From: Calliopsis andreniformis
Lineage: Eukaryota; Arthropoda; Insecta; Hymenoptera; Andrenidae
Direction of reading: 5' to 3'
Length of the DNA: 64,000 nt
Assembly (NCBI RefSeq): GCF_051401765.1
Contig: NW_027480422.1
Coordinates: 26,120,001 to 26,184,000 of the forward strand
Shown: piece after piece, positions 1-12,194 of the stretch
Position numbering within the stretch: the stretch's first letter is position 1
How the letters are laid out: each line of letters begins with the position of its first letter
Translations under genes and position numbers: made by a program
Notes under the pieces: generated by a model
What the model saw: the letters and a program-made list of their open reading frames with translations, nothing else
The model's database searches: none
Told to the model about the DNA's origin: nothing

Positions 1-1173
1 TACGATATATGTACAACAGTTTTTCCATCGTATAACAGGAATAATTGCAAACAGTGTGAAAGTGATGGTCATTTCTACGTTCCTGGCAACCTACGCTTCA
101 GTCTAGGGCGTTGGTCCACCAGATCCAATAGTTAGGGCCTTAGAAGTCAACGCCCGAAGCATAATATACAAAATTAGTAGTACAGCTTTTCAATTGTATA
201 AAATGAATAATTGCAACCAGTGTGAAAGTTATGGTCATTTCTACGGTCATTTCTACGGTCCGTGCAACCTTGGTTTCGCTCCAGGGCGTTGCTCCACCGC
301 ATCGAATAGTTAGGGCCTTAGAAGTCAACGCCAGAAGCATAAAATACAGTTTAAATACAACAGTTTTTCCATCGTATAAAACGAATAATTGCAACCAGTG
401 TGAAAGTCATGGTCATTTCCACGTTCCGGGCCACATAGGCTTCACTCTAGTGCGTTGGTCCAACAGATCCAATAGTTAGGGCCTAAGAAGTCAACGCCAG
501 AAGCACCAAATACAAAATAAATACAACAGTTTTTCCATCGTATAAAACGAATAATTGCAACCAGTGTGAAAGTAATGGTCATATCTACGTTCCGAACAAT
601 CTAGGCTTGAAACTAGGGCGTTGCACCACCAGATCGAAGAGGTAGGGCCATAGAAGTCAATGCCCGAAGCATAAAATACGTTAAAGATATAACAGTATTT
701 CCATCGTATAAAAGGAGTAATTGCAACAAGTGTGAAAGTGATGGACATTTCCACGTTCCGGGCCACCTAGGCTTCACTCTAGGGCGTTGCTCCACCAGAT
801 CGAAGAGGTAGGGCCATAGAAGTTAATGCCCGAAGCATAAAGTACAATAAAAATCCAACAGTTTGTTCATCGTATAACAGGAATAATTGCAACCAGTGTG
901 AAAGTAATTGTCATTTCTACGTTCCGGACAACCTAGGTTTCGCACTGGTCGTTGCACCACCACATCGAATAGTTAGGGCCTTAGAAGTGAATGCCAGGTG
1001 CTTAAAATACAATAGAAATAGAACAGTCTTTCCATTGTATAAAACGAATAATTGCAACCAGTGTGAAAGTTATGGTCATTTCTACGTTCCGGGCAACCTA
1101 GGCTTCACTCTAGGTCGTTCCTCCACCAGACCGAATAGTTAGGGATTTAGAAGTCAACGCCAAAAAAATAAAA
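1..1173. repeat. 7-monomer higher-order repeat, copy 1
   Basis: This is the first of three tandem 1173 bp units. The unit is seven 166 bp monomers (1162 bp) plus a 12 bp internal duplication, less one base elsewhere. Position 1 aligns with 1174 and 2347. The first about 50 bases differ slightly from the later copies (TACGATATATGTAC against TACAATATAAATAC), so the repeat was entered here from a related but different monomer, or the edge has been converted. A single base at 655 (A, against G in the other copies) also separates it. No gene is present. Confidence 0.93.
233..256. repeat. 12-bp direct duplication inside a monomer, copy 1
   Basis: GGTCATTTCTAC occurs twice back to back, which lengthens this monomer from 166 to 178 bp. 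Related monomers at about 5073 and 7560, which share the following GGTCCGTGCAACCT, have only one copy, so the duplication is derived. Confidence 0.93.
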
Positions 1174-2346
1174 TACAATATAAATACAACAGTTTTTCCA
1201 TCGTATAACAGGAACAATTGCAACCAGTGTGAAAGTGATGGTCATTTCTACGTTCCTGGCAACCTACGCTTCAGTCTAGGGCGTTGGTCCACCAGATCCA
1301 ATAGTTAGGGCCTTAGAAGTCAACGCCCGAAGCATAATATACAAAATTAGTAGTACAGCTTTTCAATTGTATAAAATGAATAATTGCAACCAGTGTGAAA
1401 GTTATGGTCATTTCTACGGTCATTTCTACGGTCCGTGCAACCTTGGTTTCGCTCCAGGGCGTTGCTCCACCGCATCGAATAGTTAGGGCCTTAGAAGTCA
1501 ACGCCAGAAGCATAAAATACAGTTTAAATACAACAGTTTTTCCATCGTATAAAACGAATAATTGCAACCAGTGTGAAAGTCATGGTCATTTCCACGTTCC
1601 GGGCCACATAGGCTTCACTCTAGTGCGTTGGTCCAACAGATCCAATAGTTAGGGCCTAAGAAGTCAACGCCAGAAGCACCAAATACAAAATAAATACAAC
1701 AGTTTTTCCATCGTATAAAACGAATAATTGCAACCAGTGTGAAAGTAATGGTCATATCTACGTTCCGAACAATCTAGGCTTGAAACTAGGGCGTTGCACC
1801 ACCAGATCGAAGAGGTAGGGCCATAGGAGTCAATGCCCGAAGCATAAAATACGTTAAAGATATAACAGTATTTCCATCGTATAAAAGGAGTAATTGCAAC
1901 AAGTGTGAAAGTGATGGACATTTCCACGTTCCGGGCCACCTAGGCTTCACTCTAGGGCGTTGCTCCACCAGATCGAAGAGGTAGGGCCATAGAAGTTAAT
2001 GCCCGAAGCATAAAGTACAATAAAAATCCAACAGTTTGTTCATCGTATAACAGGAATAATTGCAACCAGTGTGAAAGTAATTGTCATTTCTACGTTCCGG
2101 ACAACCTAGGTTTCGCACTGGTCGTTGCACCACCACATCGAATAGTTAGGGCCTTAGAAGTGAATGCCAGGTGCTTAAAATACAATAGAAATAGAACAGT
2201 CTTTCCATTGTATAAAACGAATAATTGCAACCAGTGTGAAAGTTATGGTCATTTCTACGTTCCGGGCAACCTAGGCTTCACTCTAGGTCGTTCCTCCACC
2301 AGACCGAATAGTTAGGGATTTAGAAGTCAACGCCAAAAAAATAAAA
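1174..2346. repeat. 7-monomer higher-order repeat, copy 2
   Basis: This is the central 1173 bp unit. It is almost identical by eye to copy 1 and copy 3 over most of its length. Within the unit the seven monomers are clearly different from each other, which is the signature of a true higher-order repeat rather than simple homogenisation. Confidence 0.94.
1406..1429. repeat. 12-bp direct duplication inside a monomer, copy 2
   Basis: This is the same GGTCATTTCTAC doublet, 1173 bp downstream of the first, in the equivalent monomer of the second higher-order unit. Confidence 0.93.
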
Positions 2347-3519
2347 TACAATATAAATACAACAGTTTTTCCATCGTATAACAGGAATAATTGCAACCAG
2401 TGTGAAAGTGATGGTCATTTCTACGTTCCTGGCAACCTACGCTTCAGTCTAGGGCGTTGGTCCACCAGATCCAATAGTTAGGGCCTTAGAAGTCAACGCC
2501 CGAAGCATAATATACAAAATTAGTAGTACAGCTTTTCAATTGTATAAAATGAATAATTGCAACCAGTGTGAAAGTTATGGTCATTTCTACGGTCATTTCT
2601 ACGGTCCGTGCAACCTTGGTTTCGCTCCAGGGCGTTGCTCCACCGCATCGAATAGTTAGGGCCTTAGAAGTCAACGCCAGAAGCATAAAATACAGTTTAA
2701 ATACAACAGTTTTTCCATCGTATAAAACGAATAATTGCAACCAGTGTGAAAGTCATGGTCATTTCCACGTTCCGGGCCACATAGGCTTCACTCTAGTGCG
2801 TTGGTCCAACAGATCCAATAGTTAGGGCCTAAGAAGTCAACGCCAGAAGCACCAAATACAAAATAAATACAACAGTTTTTCCATCGTATAAAACGAATAA
2901 TTGCAACCAGTGTGAAAGTAATGGTCATATCTACGTTCCGAACAATCTAGGCTTGAAACTAGGGCGTTGCACCACCAGATCGAAGAGGTAGGGCCATAGG
3001 AGTCAATGCCCGAAGCATAAAATACGTTAAAGATATAACAGTATTTCCATCGTATAAAAGGAGTAATTGCAACAAGTGTGAAAGTGATGGACATTTCCAC
3101 GTTCCGGGCCACCTAGGCTTCACTCTAGGGCGTTGCTCCACCAGATCGAAGAGGTAGGGCCATAGAAGTTAATGCCCGAAGCATAAAGTACAATAAAAAT
3201 CCAACAGTTTGTTCATCGTATAACAGGAATAATTGCAACCAGTGTGAAAGTAATTGTCATTTCTACGTTCCGGACAACCTAGGTTTCGCACTGGGCGTTG
3301 CGCCACCACAACGAATAGTTAGGGCCTTAGAAGTGAATGCCAGATGCATAAAATACAATAGAAATAGAACAGCCTTTCCATTGTATAAAACGAATAATTG
3401 CAACCAGTGTGAAACTTATGGTCATTTCTACGTTCCGGGCAACCTAGGCTTCACTCTAGGTCGTTGCTCCACCAGACCGAATAGTTAGGGATTTAGAAGC
3501 CAACACCAGAAAAATAAAA
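2347..3519. repeat. 7-monomer higher-order repeat, copy 3, with diverged tail
   Basis: This unit matches copy 2 up to about 3288. From there to 3519 it carries a different allele of the last one to two monomers (CACTGGGCGTTGCGCC in place of CACTGGTCGTTGCACC, and CCAACACCAGAAAAATAAAA). That same allele reappears at about 6100-6334. The tail is therefore a switch to the version that continues into the neighbouring non-HOR region. Confidence 0.88.
2579..2602. repeat. 12-bp direct duplication inside a monomer, copy 3
   Basis: This is the third occurrence of the GGTCATTTCTAC doublet, again 1173 bp on. It acts as a private marker of this higher-order repeat: I saw it nowhere else in the window. 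Confidence 0.93.
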
Positions 3520-5729
3520 TACCATATAAATACAACAGTTTTTCCATCGTATAACAGGAATAATTGCAACCAGTGTGAAGGATATGGTCTTGTCTATGTT
3601 CCGGGCAACCTATTCTTCACTCTAGTGCGTTGCTCATCCAGATCGAATAGTTAGTGCCTTAGAAGTCAACGCCCGAAGCATAAAATAGAAAATATATGGA
3701 ACAGTTTTTCCATCGTATAAAACGAATAATTGCAACCAGTGTGAAAGTTATGGTCATTTCTACGTTCCGGGCAACTTAGGCTTCACTCTAGGTCGTTGCT
3801 CCACCACATCGAATTGTTAGGGATTTCGAAGTCAACGCCAGAAGCATAAAATATAACATAAATACAACAGTTTTTCACCGTATAACAGGAATAATTGCAA
3901 CCAGTGTGAAAGATATGGTCATTTCACGTTCCGGGCAACCTAGGCTTCATTCTAGGGCGTTGCTCTACCAGTTCTAACAGTTAGGGCCTGAGAAGTCAAC
4001 GCCAGAAGCATAAAATACGGTATATGTACAACAGTTTTTCCATCGTATATCACGAATAATTGCAACCAGTGTGAAAGTTATGGTCATTTCTACGTTCCGG
4101 GCAACCTAGGCTTCACTCTAGGTCGTTGCTCCACCAGACCGAATAGTTAGGGATTTAGAAGTCAACGCCAGAAGCATAAAATATAACACAAATACAACAG
4201 TTTTTCACCGTATAACAGGAATAATTGCAACCAGTGTGAAAGATATGGTCATTTCACGTTCCGGGCAACCTAGGCTTCATTCTAGGGCGTTGGTCCACCA
4301 GATCCAATAGCTGGGGCCTACGAAGTCAACGCCAGAAGCACCAAATACAAAATAAATACAACAGTCTTTGCATCGTATAAAACGTATAATTGCAACCAGT
4401 GTGAAAGATATGGTCATTTCACGTTCCGGGCAATCTAGGCTTCACTCTAGGGCGTTGCTCCACCAGATCGAATAGTTAGGGTCTTAGAAGTCAGCGCCCG
4501 AAGCATAAAATACAATGAAGGTACAACTGTTTTTCCACCGTATAGCTGGAATAATTGCAACCAGTGTGAAGGTAATGGTCATTTCTACGTTCCGGGCGAC
4601 CCAGACTTATCTCTGAGGCTTTGCTCCACCAGATCGAAGAGTTAGGACCTTAGAAATCAACGCCAGAAGCATAAAGTACAAAATAAATACAACAGTCTTT
4701 CCATCGTATAAAACGTATAATTGCAACCAGTGTGAAAGTTATGGTCATATCTACGTTCCGGGCAACCTAGGCTACACTCTAGGGCGTTGCTCCACCAAAT
4801 CGAATAGCTAGGGCCTTAGAAGTCAACGCCCGAAGCATAAAATACTATATAAATACAACAGCTTTTCCATCGTATACAATGAATAATTGCAAACATTGTG
4901 ATAGTAACGGTCATTTCTGCGCTCCGGGCAACCTAGGCTTGACGCTAGGGCGTTGATCCACCAGATCGAATAGTTAGGGCCTTAGAAGTCAACGCCCGAA
5001 GCATAAAATACAAAATAAATGGAACAGGTTTTCCATTGTATAAAATGAATAATTGCAACCAGTGTGAAAGTTATGGTCATTTCTACGGTCCGTGCAACCT
5101 AGGTTTTGCTCCAGGGCGTTGATCCACCACATCGAATAGTTTGGGCCTTAGAAGTCAACGCCAGAAGCATAAAATACTATATAAATACAACAGCTTTTCC
5201 ATCGTATACAATGAATAATTGCAACCAGTGTGAAAGTAATGGTCATATCTACGTTCCGGGCAATCTAGGTTTGAATCTAGGGCGTTGCTCCACCAGATCG
5301 AAGAGGTAGGGCCATAGAAGTCAATGCCCGAAGCATAAAATACGTTAAAGATATAACAGTTTTTCCATCGTATAACAGGAGTAATTGCAACCAGTGTGAA
5401 AGTGATGGTCATGTCTACGTTCCGGGCAATCTAGGCTTGGCTCTAGGGCGTTGCTCCACCAGATAGAAGAGGTAGGGCCATAGAAGTCAATGCCCGAAGC
5501 ATAAAATACAATAAAGGTATAATAGTTTTTCCATAGTATAAAATGAGTAATTGCAACAAGTGTGATAGTGATGGTCATTTCTACGTTCCGTGCAACCTAG
5601 GCTTCACTCTAGGGCGTCACCCCACCAGGTGGGATAGTTAACGCCTTAGAAAACAACTCAAGACGCATAAAATACAATAAATATACAACAGTTTTTCCAT
5701 TGAATGAAAAGAATAATTGCAACCAGTGT
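3520..5729. repeat. Diverged monomers, upstream half of an older ~2.5-2.8 kb duplication
   Basis: These monomers no longer follow the 1173 bp register. Most of the stretch has a counterpart at 6335-7850. For example, the monomer with GAAGGATATGGTCTTGTC lies near 3578 and 6393, the one with TAGCTGGGGCCTACGAAG near 4307 and 6792, and the one with GGGTCTTAGAAGTCAGCGCC near 4479 and 7131. The offset drifts (about 2815, 2485, 2652, 2486), so whole monomers were gained or lost after the duplication. Two monomers here carry paired 1-2 bp losses (TTTTTCACCGTATAAC and GTCATTTCACGTTCC). No gene is seen. Confidence 0.85.
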
Positions 5730-6334
5730 GAAACTAATGGTCATATCTACGTTCCGGGCAATCTAGGCTTGAAACTAGGGCGTTGCACCACCAGATCGAA
5801 GAGGTAGGGCCATAGAAGTCAATGCCCGAAGCATAAAATACGTTAAAGATATAACAGTATTTCCATCGTATAAAAGGAGTAATTGCAACAAGTGTGAAAG
5901 TGATGGACATTTCCACGTTCCGGGCCACCTAGGCTTCACTCTAGGGCGTTGCTCCACCAGATCGAAGAGGTAGGGCCATAGAAGTTAATGCCCGAAGCAT
6001 AAAGTACAATAAAAATCCAACAGTTTGTTCATCGTATAACAGGAATAATTGCAACCAGTGTGAAAGTTATTGTCATTTCTACGTTCCGGACAACCTAGGT
6101 TTCGCACTGGGCGTTGCGCCACCACATCGAATAGTTAGGGCCTTAGAAGTGAATGCCAGATGCATAAAATACAATAGAAATAGAACAGCCTTTCCATTGT
6201 ATAAAACGAATAATTGCAACCAGTGTGAAACTTATGGTCATTTCTACGTTCCGGGCAACCTAGGCTTCACTCTAGGTCGTTGCTCCACCAGACCGAATAG
6301 TTAGGGATTTAGAAGCCAACACCAGAAAATAAAA
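5730..6334. repeat. Detached partial copy of the 1173-bp higher-order repeat
   Basis: About 600 bp here match roughly 2911-3514 of the third higher-order unit, including the GGCTTGAAACTAGGGCG monomer and the GTTGCGCCACCAC allele. It is separated from the main three copies by about 2.2 kb of other monomers. It was probably carried here by the same event that duplicated the flanking 3520-5729 region. Confidence 0.86.
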
Positions 6335-8124
6335 TACCATATAAATACAACAGTTTTTCCATCGTATAACAGGAATAATTGCAACCAGTGTGAAGGATAT
6401 GGTCTTGTCTATGTTCCGGGCAACCTATTCTTCACTCTAGTGCGTTGCTCGTCCAGATCGAATCGTTAGTGCCTTAGAAGTCAACGCCCGAAGCATAAAA
6501 CAGAAAATATATAGAACAGTTTTTCCATCGTATAAAACGAATAATTGCAACCAGTGTGAAAGTTATGGTCATTTCTACGTTCCGGGCAACTTAGGCTTCA
6601 CTCTAGGTCGTTGCTCCACCACATCGAATTGTTAGGGATTTAGAAGTCAACGCCAGAAGCATAAAATATAACACAAATACAACAGTTTTTCACCGTATAA
6701 CAGGAATAATTGCAACCAGTGTGAAAGATATGGTCATTTCACGTTCCGGGCAACCTAGGCTTCATTCTAGGGCGTTGGTCCACCAGATCCAATAGCTGGG
6801 GCCTACGAAGTCAACGCCAGAAGCACCAAATACAAAATAAATACAACAGTCTTTGCATCGTATAAAACGTATAATTGCAACCAGTGTGAAAGTAATGGTC
6901 ATTTCTACGTTCCGGGTAACCTAGGCTTCTTTCTAGGGCGTTGCTCCACCAGATTCAATAGTTAGGGCCTTAGAAGTCAACGCCCGCCGCATAAAATACA
7001 AAATAAATAGAACAGTTTTTCCATTGTATAGAACGAATAATTGCAACCAGTGTGAAAGTTATGGTCATTTCTACGTTCGGGGCAATCTAGGCTTCACTCT
7101 AGGGCGTTGCTCCACCAGATCGAATAGTTAGGGTCTTAGAAGTCAGCGCCCGAAGCATAAAATACAATGAAGGTACAACTGTTTTTCCACCGTATAGCTG
7201 GAATAATTGCAACCAGTGTGAAGGTAATGGTCATTTCTACGTTCCGGGCGACCCAGACTTATCTCTGAGGCTTTGCTCCACCAGATCGAAGAGTTAGGAC
7301 CTTAGAAATCAACGCCAGAAGCATAAAGTACAAAATAAATACAACAGTCTTTCCATCGTATAAAACGTATAATTGCAACCAGTGTGAAAGTGATGGTCAT
7401 TTCTACGTTCCGGGCGACCTAGGCTACACTCTAGGGCGTTATTCCACCAGATCGAATAGCTAGGGCCTTAGAAGTCAACGCCCGAAGCACAAAATACAAA
7501 ATTAATAGAACAGCTTTTCCATTGTATAAAATGAATAATTGCAACCAGTGTGAAAGTTATGGTCATTTCTACGGTCCGTGCAACCTAGGTTTTGCTCCAG
7601 GGCGTTGATCCACCACATCGAATAGTATGGGCCTTAGAAGTCAACGCCAGAAGCATAAAATACTATATAAATACAACAGCTTTTCCATCGTATACAATGA
7701 ATAATTGCAACCAGTGTGAAAGTAATGGTCATATCTACGTTCCGGGCAATCTAGGCTTGCATCTAGGGCGTTGCTCCATCAGATCGAAGAGGTAGGGCCA
7801 TAGAAGTCAATGCCCGAAGCATAAAATACGTTAAAGATATAACAGTATTTCCATCGTATAACAGGAGTAATTGCAACCAGTATGAAAGTTATGGTCATTT
7901 CTACCTTCCGGGCAACCTAGGCATCACTCTAGGGCGTTGCTCCACCACATCGAATAGTTAGGGCCTTAAAAGTCAACGCCAGAAGCATAAAATACAATAT
8001 AAATGCAACAGTTTTTCCATCGTATACCGGGAATAATAGCAACCAGTGTGAAAGTGATGGTCATTTCCACGTTCCGGGCCACCTAGTCCTCACTCTAGGG
8101 CGTTGGTCCACCAGATCCAATAGC
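6335..8124. repeat. Diverged monomers, downstream half of the older duplication
   Basis: This stretch is the counterpart of 3520-5340 with several whole-monomer differences: two monomers present at about 3930-4260 are missing here. The match is good at 7077-7392 (to 4425-4740) and 7530-7850 (to 5044-5364), then fades. A block of about 125 bp at 7390-7514 also recurs at 9714-9838. Confidence 0.84.
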
Positions 8125-8825
8125 TAGGGCCTAAGAAGTCAGCGCCAGAAGCACCAAATACAAAATAAATACAGCAGTTTGTCCATCGTATAAAACGAAT
8201 AATTGCAACCAGTGTGAAAGTAATGGTCATATCTACGTTCCGGGCAATCTAGGCTTGAATCTAGGGCGTTGCTCCACCAGATCGAAGAGGTAGGGCCATA
8301 GAAGTCAATGCCCGAAGCATAAAATACGATAAAAGTATAACAGTTTTTCCATCGTATAACAGGAGTAATTGCAACAAGTGTGAAAGTCAGGGTCATTTCT
8401 ACGTTGCGGGCAACCTAAGCTTCACTCTAGGGCGTTGTTCCACCAGATCGTATAGTTAGGGCCTATGAAGTCAACGCCTGAAGCATAAAATACAATAAAA
8501 ATACAAAAGTTTTTTCATCGCATAACAGAAATAATTGCAACAAGAATGAACGTAATGGTCATTTCTACGTTCCGGGCAACATAGGCTTCACTCTTGGACG
8601 TAGCCCCACGAGATCGAATAGCTAGGAACTTAGAAGTCAACGCCAGAAGCATAAAATACAATAAAAATACAACACCTTTTCCATCGTATAGCATGAATAA
8701 TTGCAAACACTGTGAAAGTAATGGACATTTCTACGTTTCAGACAACCTAGGCTCCACTCTAGGGCGTTGCTCCACCAAATCGAATAGCTAGGGCCTTAGA
8801 AGTCAACGCCCGAAGCATAAAATAC
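8125..8825. repeat. ~700-bp block duplicated 37 monomers away, copy 1
   Basis: This block matches 14267-14966 at an offset of 6142 bp (37 x 166), falling to 6141 after a 1 bp indel. It includes the unusual monomer with CTCTTGGACGTAGCCCCACG near 8590. The two copies differ at scattered bases, so the duplication is older than the 22- and 27-monomer ones. Confidence 0.85.
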
Positions 8826-11800
8826 AAAATAAATACAACAGTTTTTCCATCGTATAAAACGAATAATTGCATCCAGTGTGAAAGTAATGGCCACTTCTAC
8901 CTTCCGGGCAACCTAGGCATCACTCTAGGGCGTTGCTCCACCACATCGAATAGTTAGGGCCTTAAAAGTCAACGCCAGAAGCATAAAATACAATATAAAT
9001 GCAACAGTTTTTCCATCGTATAACAGGAATAATTGCAAACAGTGTGAAAGTGATGGTCATTTCTACGTTCCTGGCAACCTACGCTTCAGTCTAGGGCGTT
9101 GGTCCACCAGATCCAATAGTTGGGGCCTTAGAAGTCAACGCCCGAAGCATAAAATACAATAAAAATACAACAGTTTTTCCATCGTATATCACGAATAATT
9201 GCAACCAGTGTGAAAGTAATGGTCATTTCTACGTTCCGCGCAACCTATGCTTCACTACAGGGCGGTGCTCCACCAGATCCAATAGTTAGGGCCTAAGAAG
9301 TCAACGACAGAAGCACCAAATACAAAATAAATACAACAGTTTTTCCATCATATAAAATGAATAACTGCAAACATTGTGAAAGTAACGGTCATTTCTACGT
9401 TACGGGCAACCTTGGCTTCACTCTAGGGCGTTGCTCCACCAGATCGAATAGTTAGGGCGTTAGAAGTCAACGCCAGAAGCATAAAATAAAATAAAAATAC
9501 AACAGTTGTGCCATCGTATAACAGGAATAATTACAACCTGTGTGAAAGTAATGGGCATTTCTACGTTCCGTGCAACCTAGGCTTCACTCTAGGGCGTTGC
9601 TCCTCCAGGTCGGATAGTTAGGGCCATAGAAAACGACTCCAGACGCATAAAATACAATAAAAATATATCAGTTTTTCCATCGTGTAACAGGAATAATTGC
9701 AACCAGAGTGAAAGTGATGGTCATTTCTACGTTCCGGGCGACCTAGGCTACACTCTAGGGCGTTATTCCACCAGATCGAATAGCTAGGGCCTTAGAAGTC
9801 AACGCCCGAAGCACAAAATACAAAATTAATAGAACAGTTTTTCCATTGTATAAAACGAATGATTGCAACCAGAGTGAAACTTATGGTCATTTCTACGTTC
9901 CGTGCAACATAGGATGCACTCTAGGGCGTTGCTCCACCACATCGATTAGATACGGCCTTAGAAGTCAACGCCAGAAGCATAAAATACAATATAAATACAA
10001 CAGCTTTTCCATCGTCTAAAACGAATAATTGCAACCAGTGTGAAAGTAATGGCCATTTCAACGTTACGGGCATCCTAGACTTAACTCTGAGGCACTGCTC
10101 CACCAGATCGAATAGATAGGGCCTTAGAAGCCAACGCCAGAAGCATACAGTACAATAAAAATCCAAAAGTTTTTCCATCGTATAACAGGAATAATTGCAA
10201 ACAGTGTGAAGGTAATAGTCATTTCTACGCTCCGGTCAACCCATGCTTCACTCTAGGGCGTTGCTCCACCAGGTCGAATAGTTAGGGCCTTAGACGTCAA
10301 CGCCAGAAGCATAAAATAAAATAAAAATACAACAGTTGTTCCATCGTATAGCAGGAATAATTGCAACCAGAGTGAAAGTGATGGTCATTTCTACGTTCTG
10401 GGCGATCTAGGCATCACCCTAGGGCGTTGCTCCACCAGATCCAATAGTTAGGACCTAAGAAGTCAGCGCCAGAAGCATAAAATACAAAATAGATACTACA
10501 GCTTTTCCATCGTATATAATGAACAATTGCAAACAGTGTGGAGGTAATGGTCATTTCTACTTTCCGGGCAACCTACGCTTCACTCTAGGGCGTTTCTCCA
10601 CCACATCGAATAGCTACGGCCTTAGGATTCAACGCCAGAGGCATAAAAAGCAAAATAAATACAACAGTTTTTCGATCGTATAACAAGAATAATTGCAACC
10701 GGTGTGAAAGTGATGGTCATTTCTACATTCCGGGCAACCTGGGCTACACTCTAGGGCGTTGCTCCGCCTGATCGAATAGATAGGGCCTAAGAAGTCAACG
10801 CCAGAAGCATAAAATACAATATAAATACAACAGTTTTTCACTTGTATAACAGGAATAATTGCAACCAGTGTGAAAGCTATGGTCATTTCTACGTTCCGGG
10901 CAACCTAGGCTTCACTCTAGGGCGTTGCTCCACCACATCGAATATTTAGGGCCTTAGAAGTCAATGCCAGAAGCATAAAATGCAATATAAATACAACAGT
11001 TTCTCACTTGTAAAACAGGAATAATTGCAACCAGTGTGAAAGACATGGTCATTTCTACGTTCCGGGCAACCTAGGCTTCACTCTATGGCGTTGCTCCACC
11101 TGATCGAATAGTTAGGGCCTAAGAAGTCAACGCCAGAAGCATAAAATACGATGTATGTACAACAGTTTTACCATCGTATAAAATGAATAATCGCAAACAG
11201 TGTGAAGGTAATGGTCATTTCTACGTTCCGGGCAACCTAGGCTTCACTCTATGGCGTTGCTCCACCAGACCGAATAGTTAGGGCCATAGAAGTCAACGCC
11301 CGAAGCATAAAATATAAAATAAGTAGAACAGTTTTTCCAGCGTATAAAACGAATAATTGCAACCAGTATAAAAGCTATGGTCATTTCTACGTTCCGGGCA
11401 ATCTAGGCTTCACTCCAGGGCGTTGCTCCACCAGATCGAATAGTTAGGGCCTTAGAAGTCAACGCCAGAAGCATAAAATACAATATAAATACAATAGTTT
11501 TTCAATCGTATAAAACGAGTAATTGGAACCAGTGTGAAAGTTATGGTCATTTCTACATTCCGGGAATCCTAGGCTTCACCCTAGGGCGTTGCTCCACCTG
11601 ATCGAATAGTTAGGGCCTAAGAAGTCAGCGCCAGAAGCATAAAATACGATATATGTACAACAGCTTTTCCATCGTATATAATGTATATTTGCAAACAGTG
11701 TGAAGGCAATGGTCATTTCTACGTTCCGGGCAACCTAGGCTTCACCCTAGGGCGTTGCTCCACCTGATCGAATAGTTAGGGCCTAAGAAGTCAACGCCAG

Positions 11801-12194
11801 AAGCATAAAATACGATACATGTACAACAGTTTTACCGTCGTATAAAATGAATAATCGCAAACAGTGTGAAGGTAATGGCCAATTCTACATTCCGGGCAAC
11901 CTAGGCTTCACTCTAGGGCGTTGCTCCACCAGATCGAATAGTTGGGGCCTTAGAAGTCAACGCCCGAAGCATAAAATACAAAATAAATAGAACGGTTTTT
12001 CCATTGTATAAAACGAGCAATTGAAACCAGTGTGAAAGTGATGGTCATTTCTACGTTCCGCGCAACCTAGGCTTCACCCCTGGGCGTTGCTCCACCAGAT
12101 CGAATAGTTAGGGCCTAAGAAGTCAATGCCAGAAGCATAAAATACGATATATGTACAACAGTTTTTCCATCGCATAAAATGAGTAATTGCATCC
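8826..12194. repeat. Diverged satellite monomers without local higher-order period
   Basis: About 20 monomers lie here, all of the 166 bp family, with no repeated super-period that I can see locally. A three-monomer module at about 9830-10260 (CATAGGATGCACTCTAGG; then GTCTAAAACGAATAATTG with CATCCTAGACTTAACTCTG; then GAAGGTAATAGTCATTTC) reappears near 52320, 58300 and 62780. One monomer near 9610-9660 belongs to the AGAAAACGACTCCAGACGC subfamily. No gene is present. Confidence 0.88.
9150..9178. other. Example of phased A/T-tracts in the monomer
   Basis: An A4 run (9151-9154), an A5 run (9161-9165) and a T5 run (9174-9178) have centres about 10.5 and 13 bp apart, close to the helical repeat. 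The arrangement is present with small variations in most monomers and predicts a modest intrinsic bend. The bend itself is inferred. Confidence 0.7.

Noticed and set aside
230..260. CENP-B box in the GGTCATTTCTACGTTCCGGG segment.
   Set aside because: Aligned on CGGG, the TTCG and A positions of the 17 bp CENP-B box consensus do not match. Only CGGG and two T bases agree, which is too little.
625..645. RNA polymerase III B box / tRNA-derived (SINE-like) origin suggested by CCAGATCGAATAG.
   Set aside because: GATCGAATA resembles the start of a B box but lacks the final C, and no convincing A box lies at a suitable distance upstream. There is no poly-A tail or target-site duplication.
8406..8411. 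AAGCTT site as support for the oyster HindIII satellite family.
   Set aside because: The site occurs as a one-off variant of the usual TAGGCTT, so it is not a family feature here; species assignment from it or from the 166 bp length is not justified.
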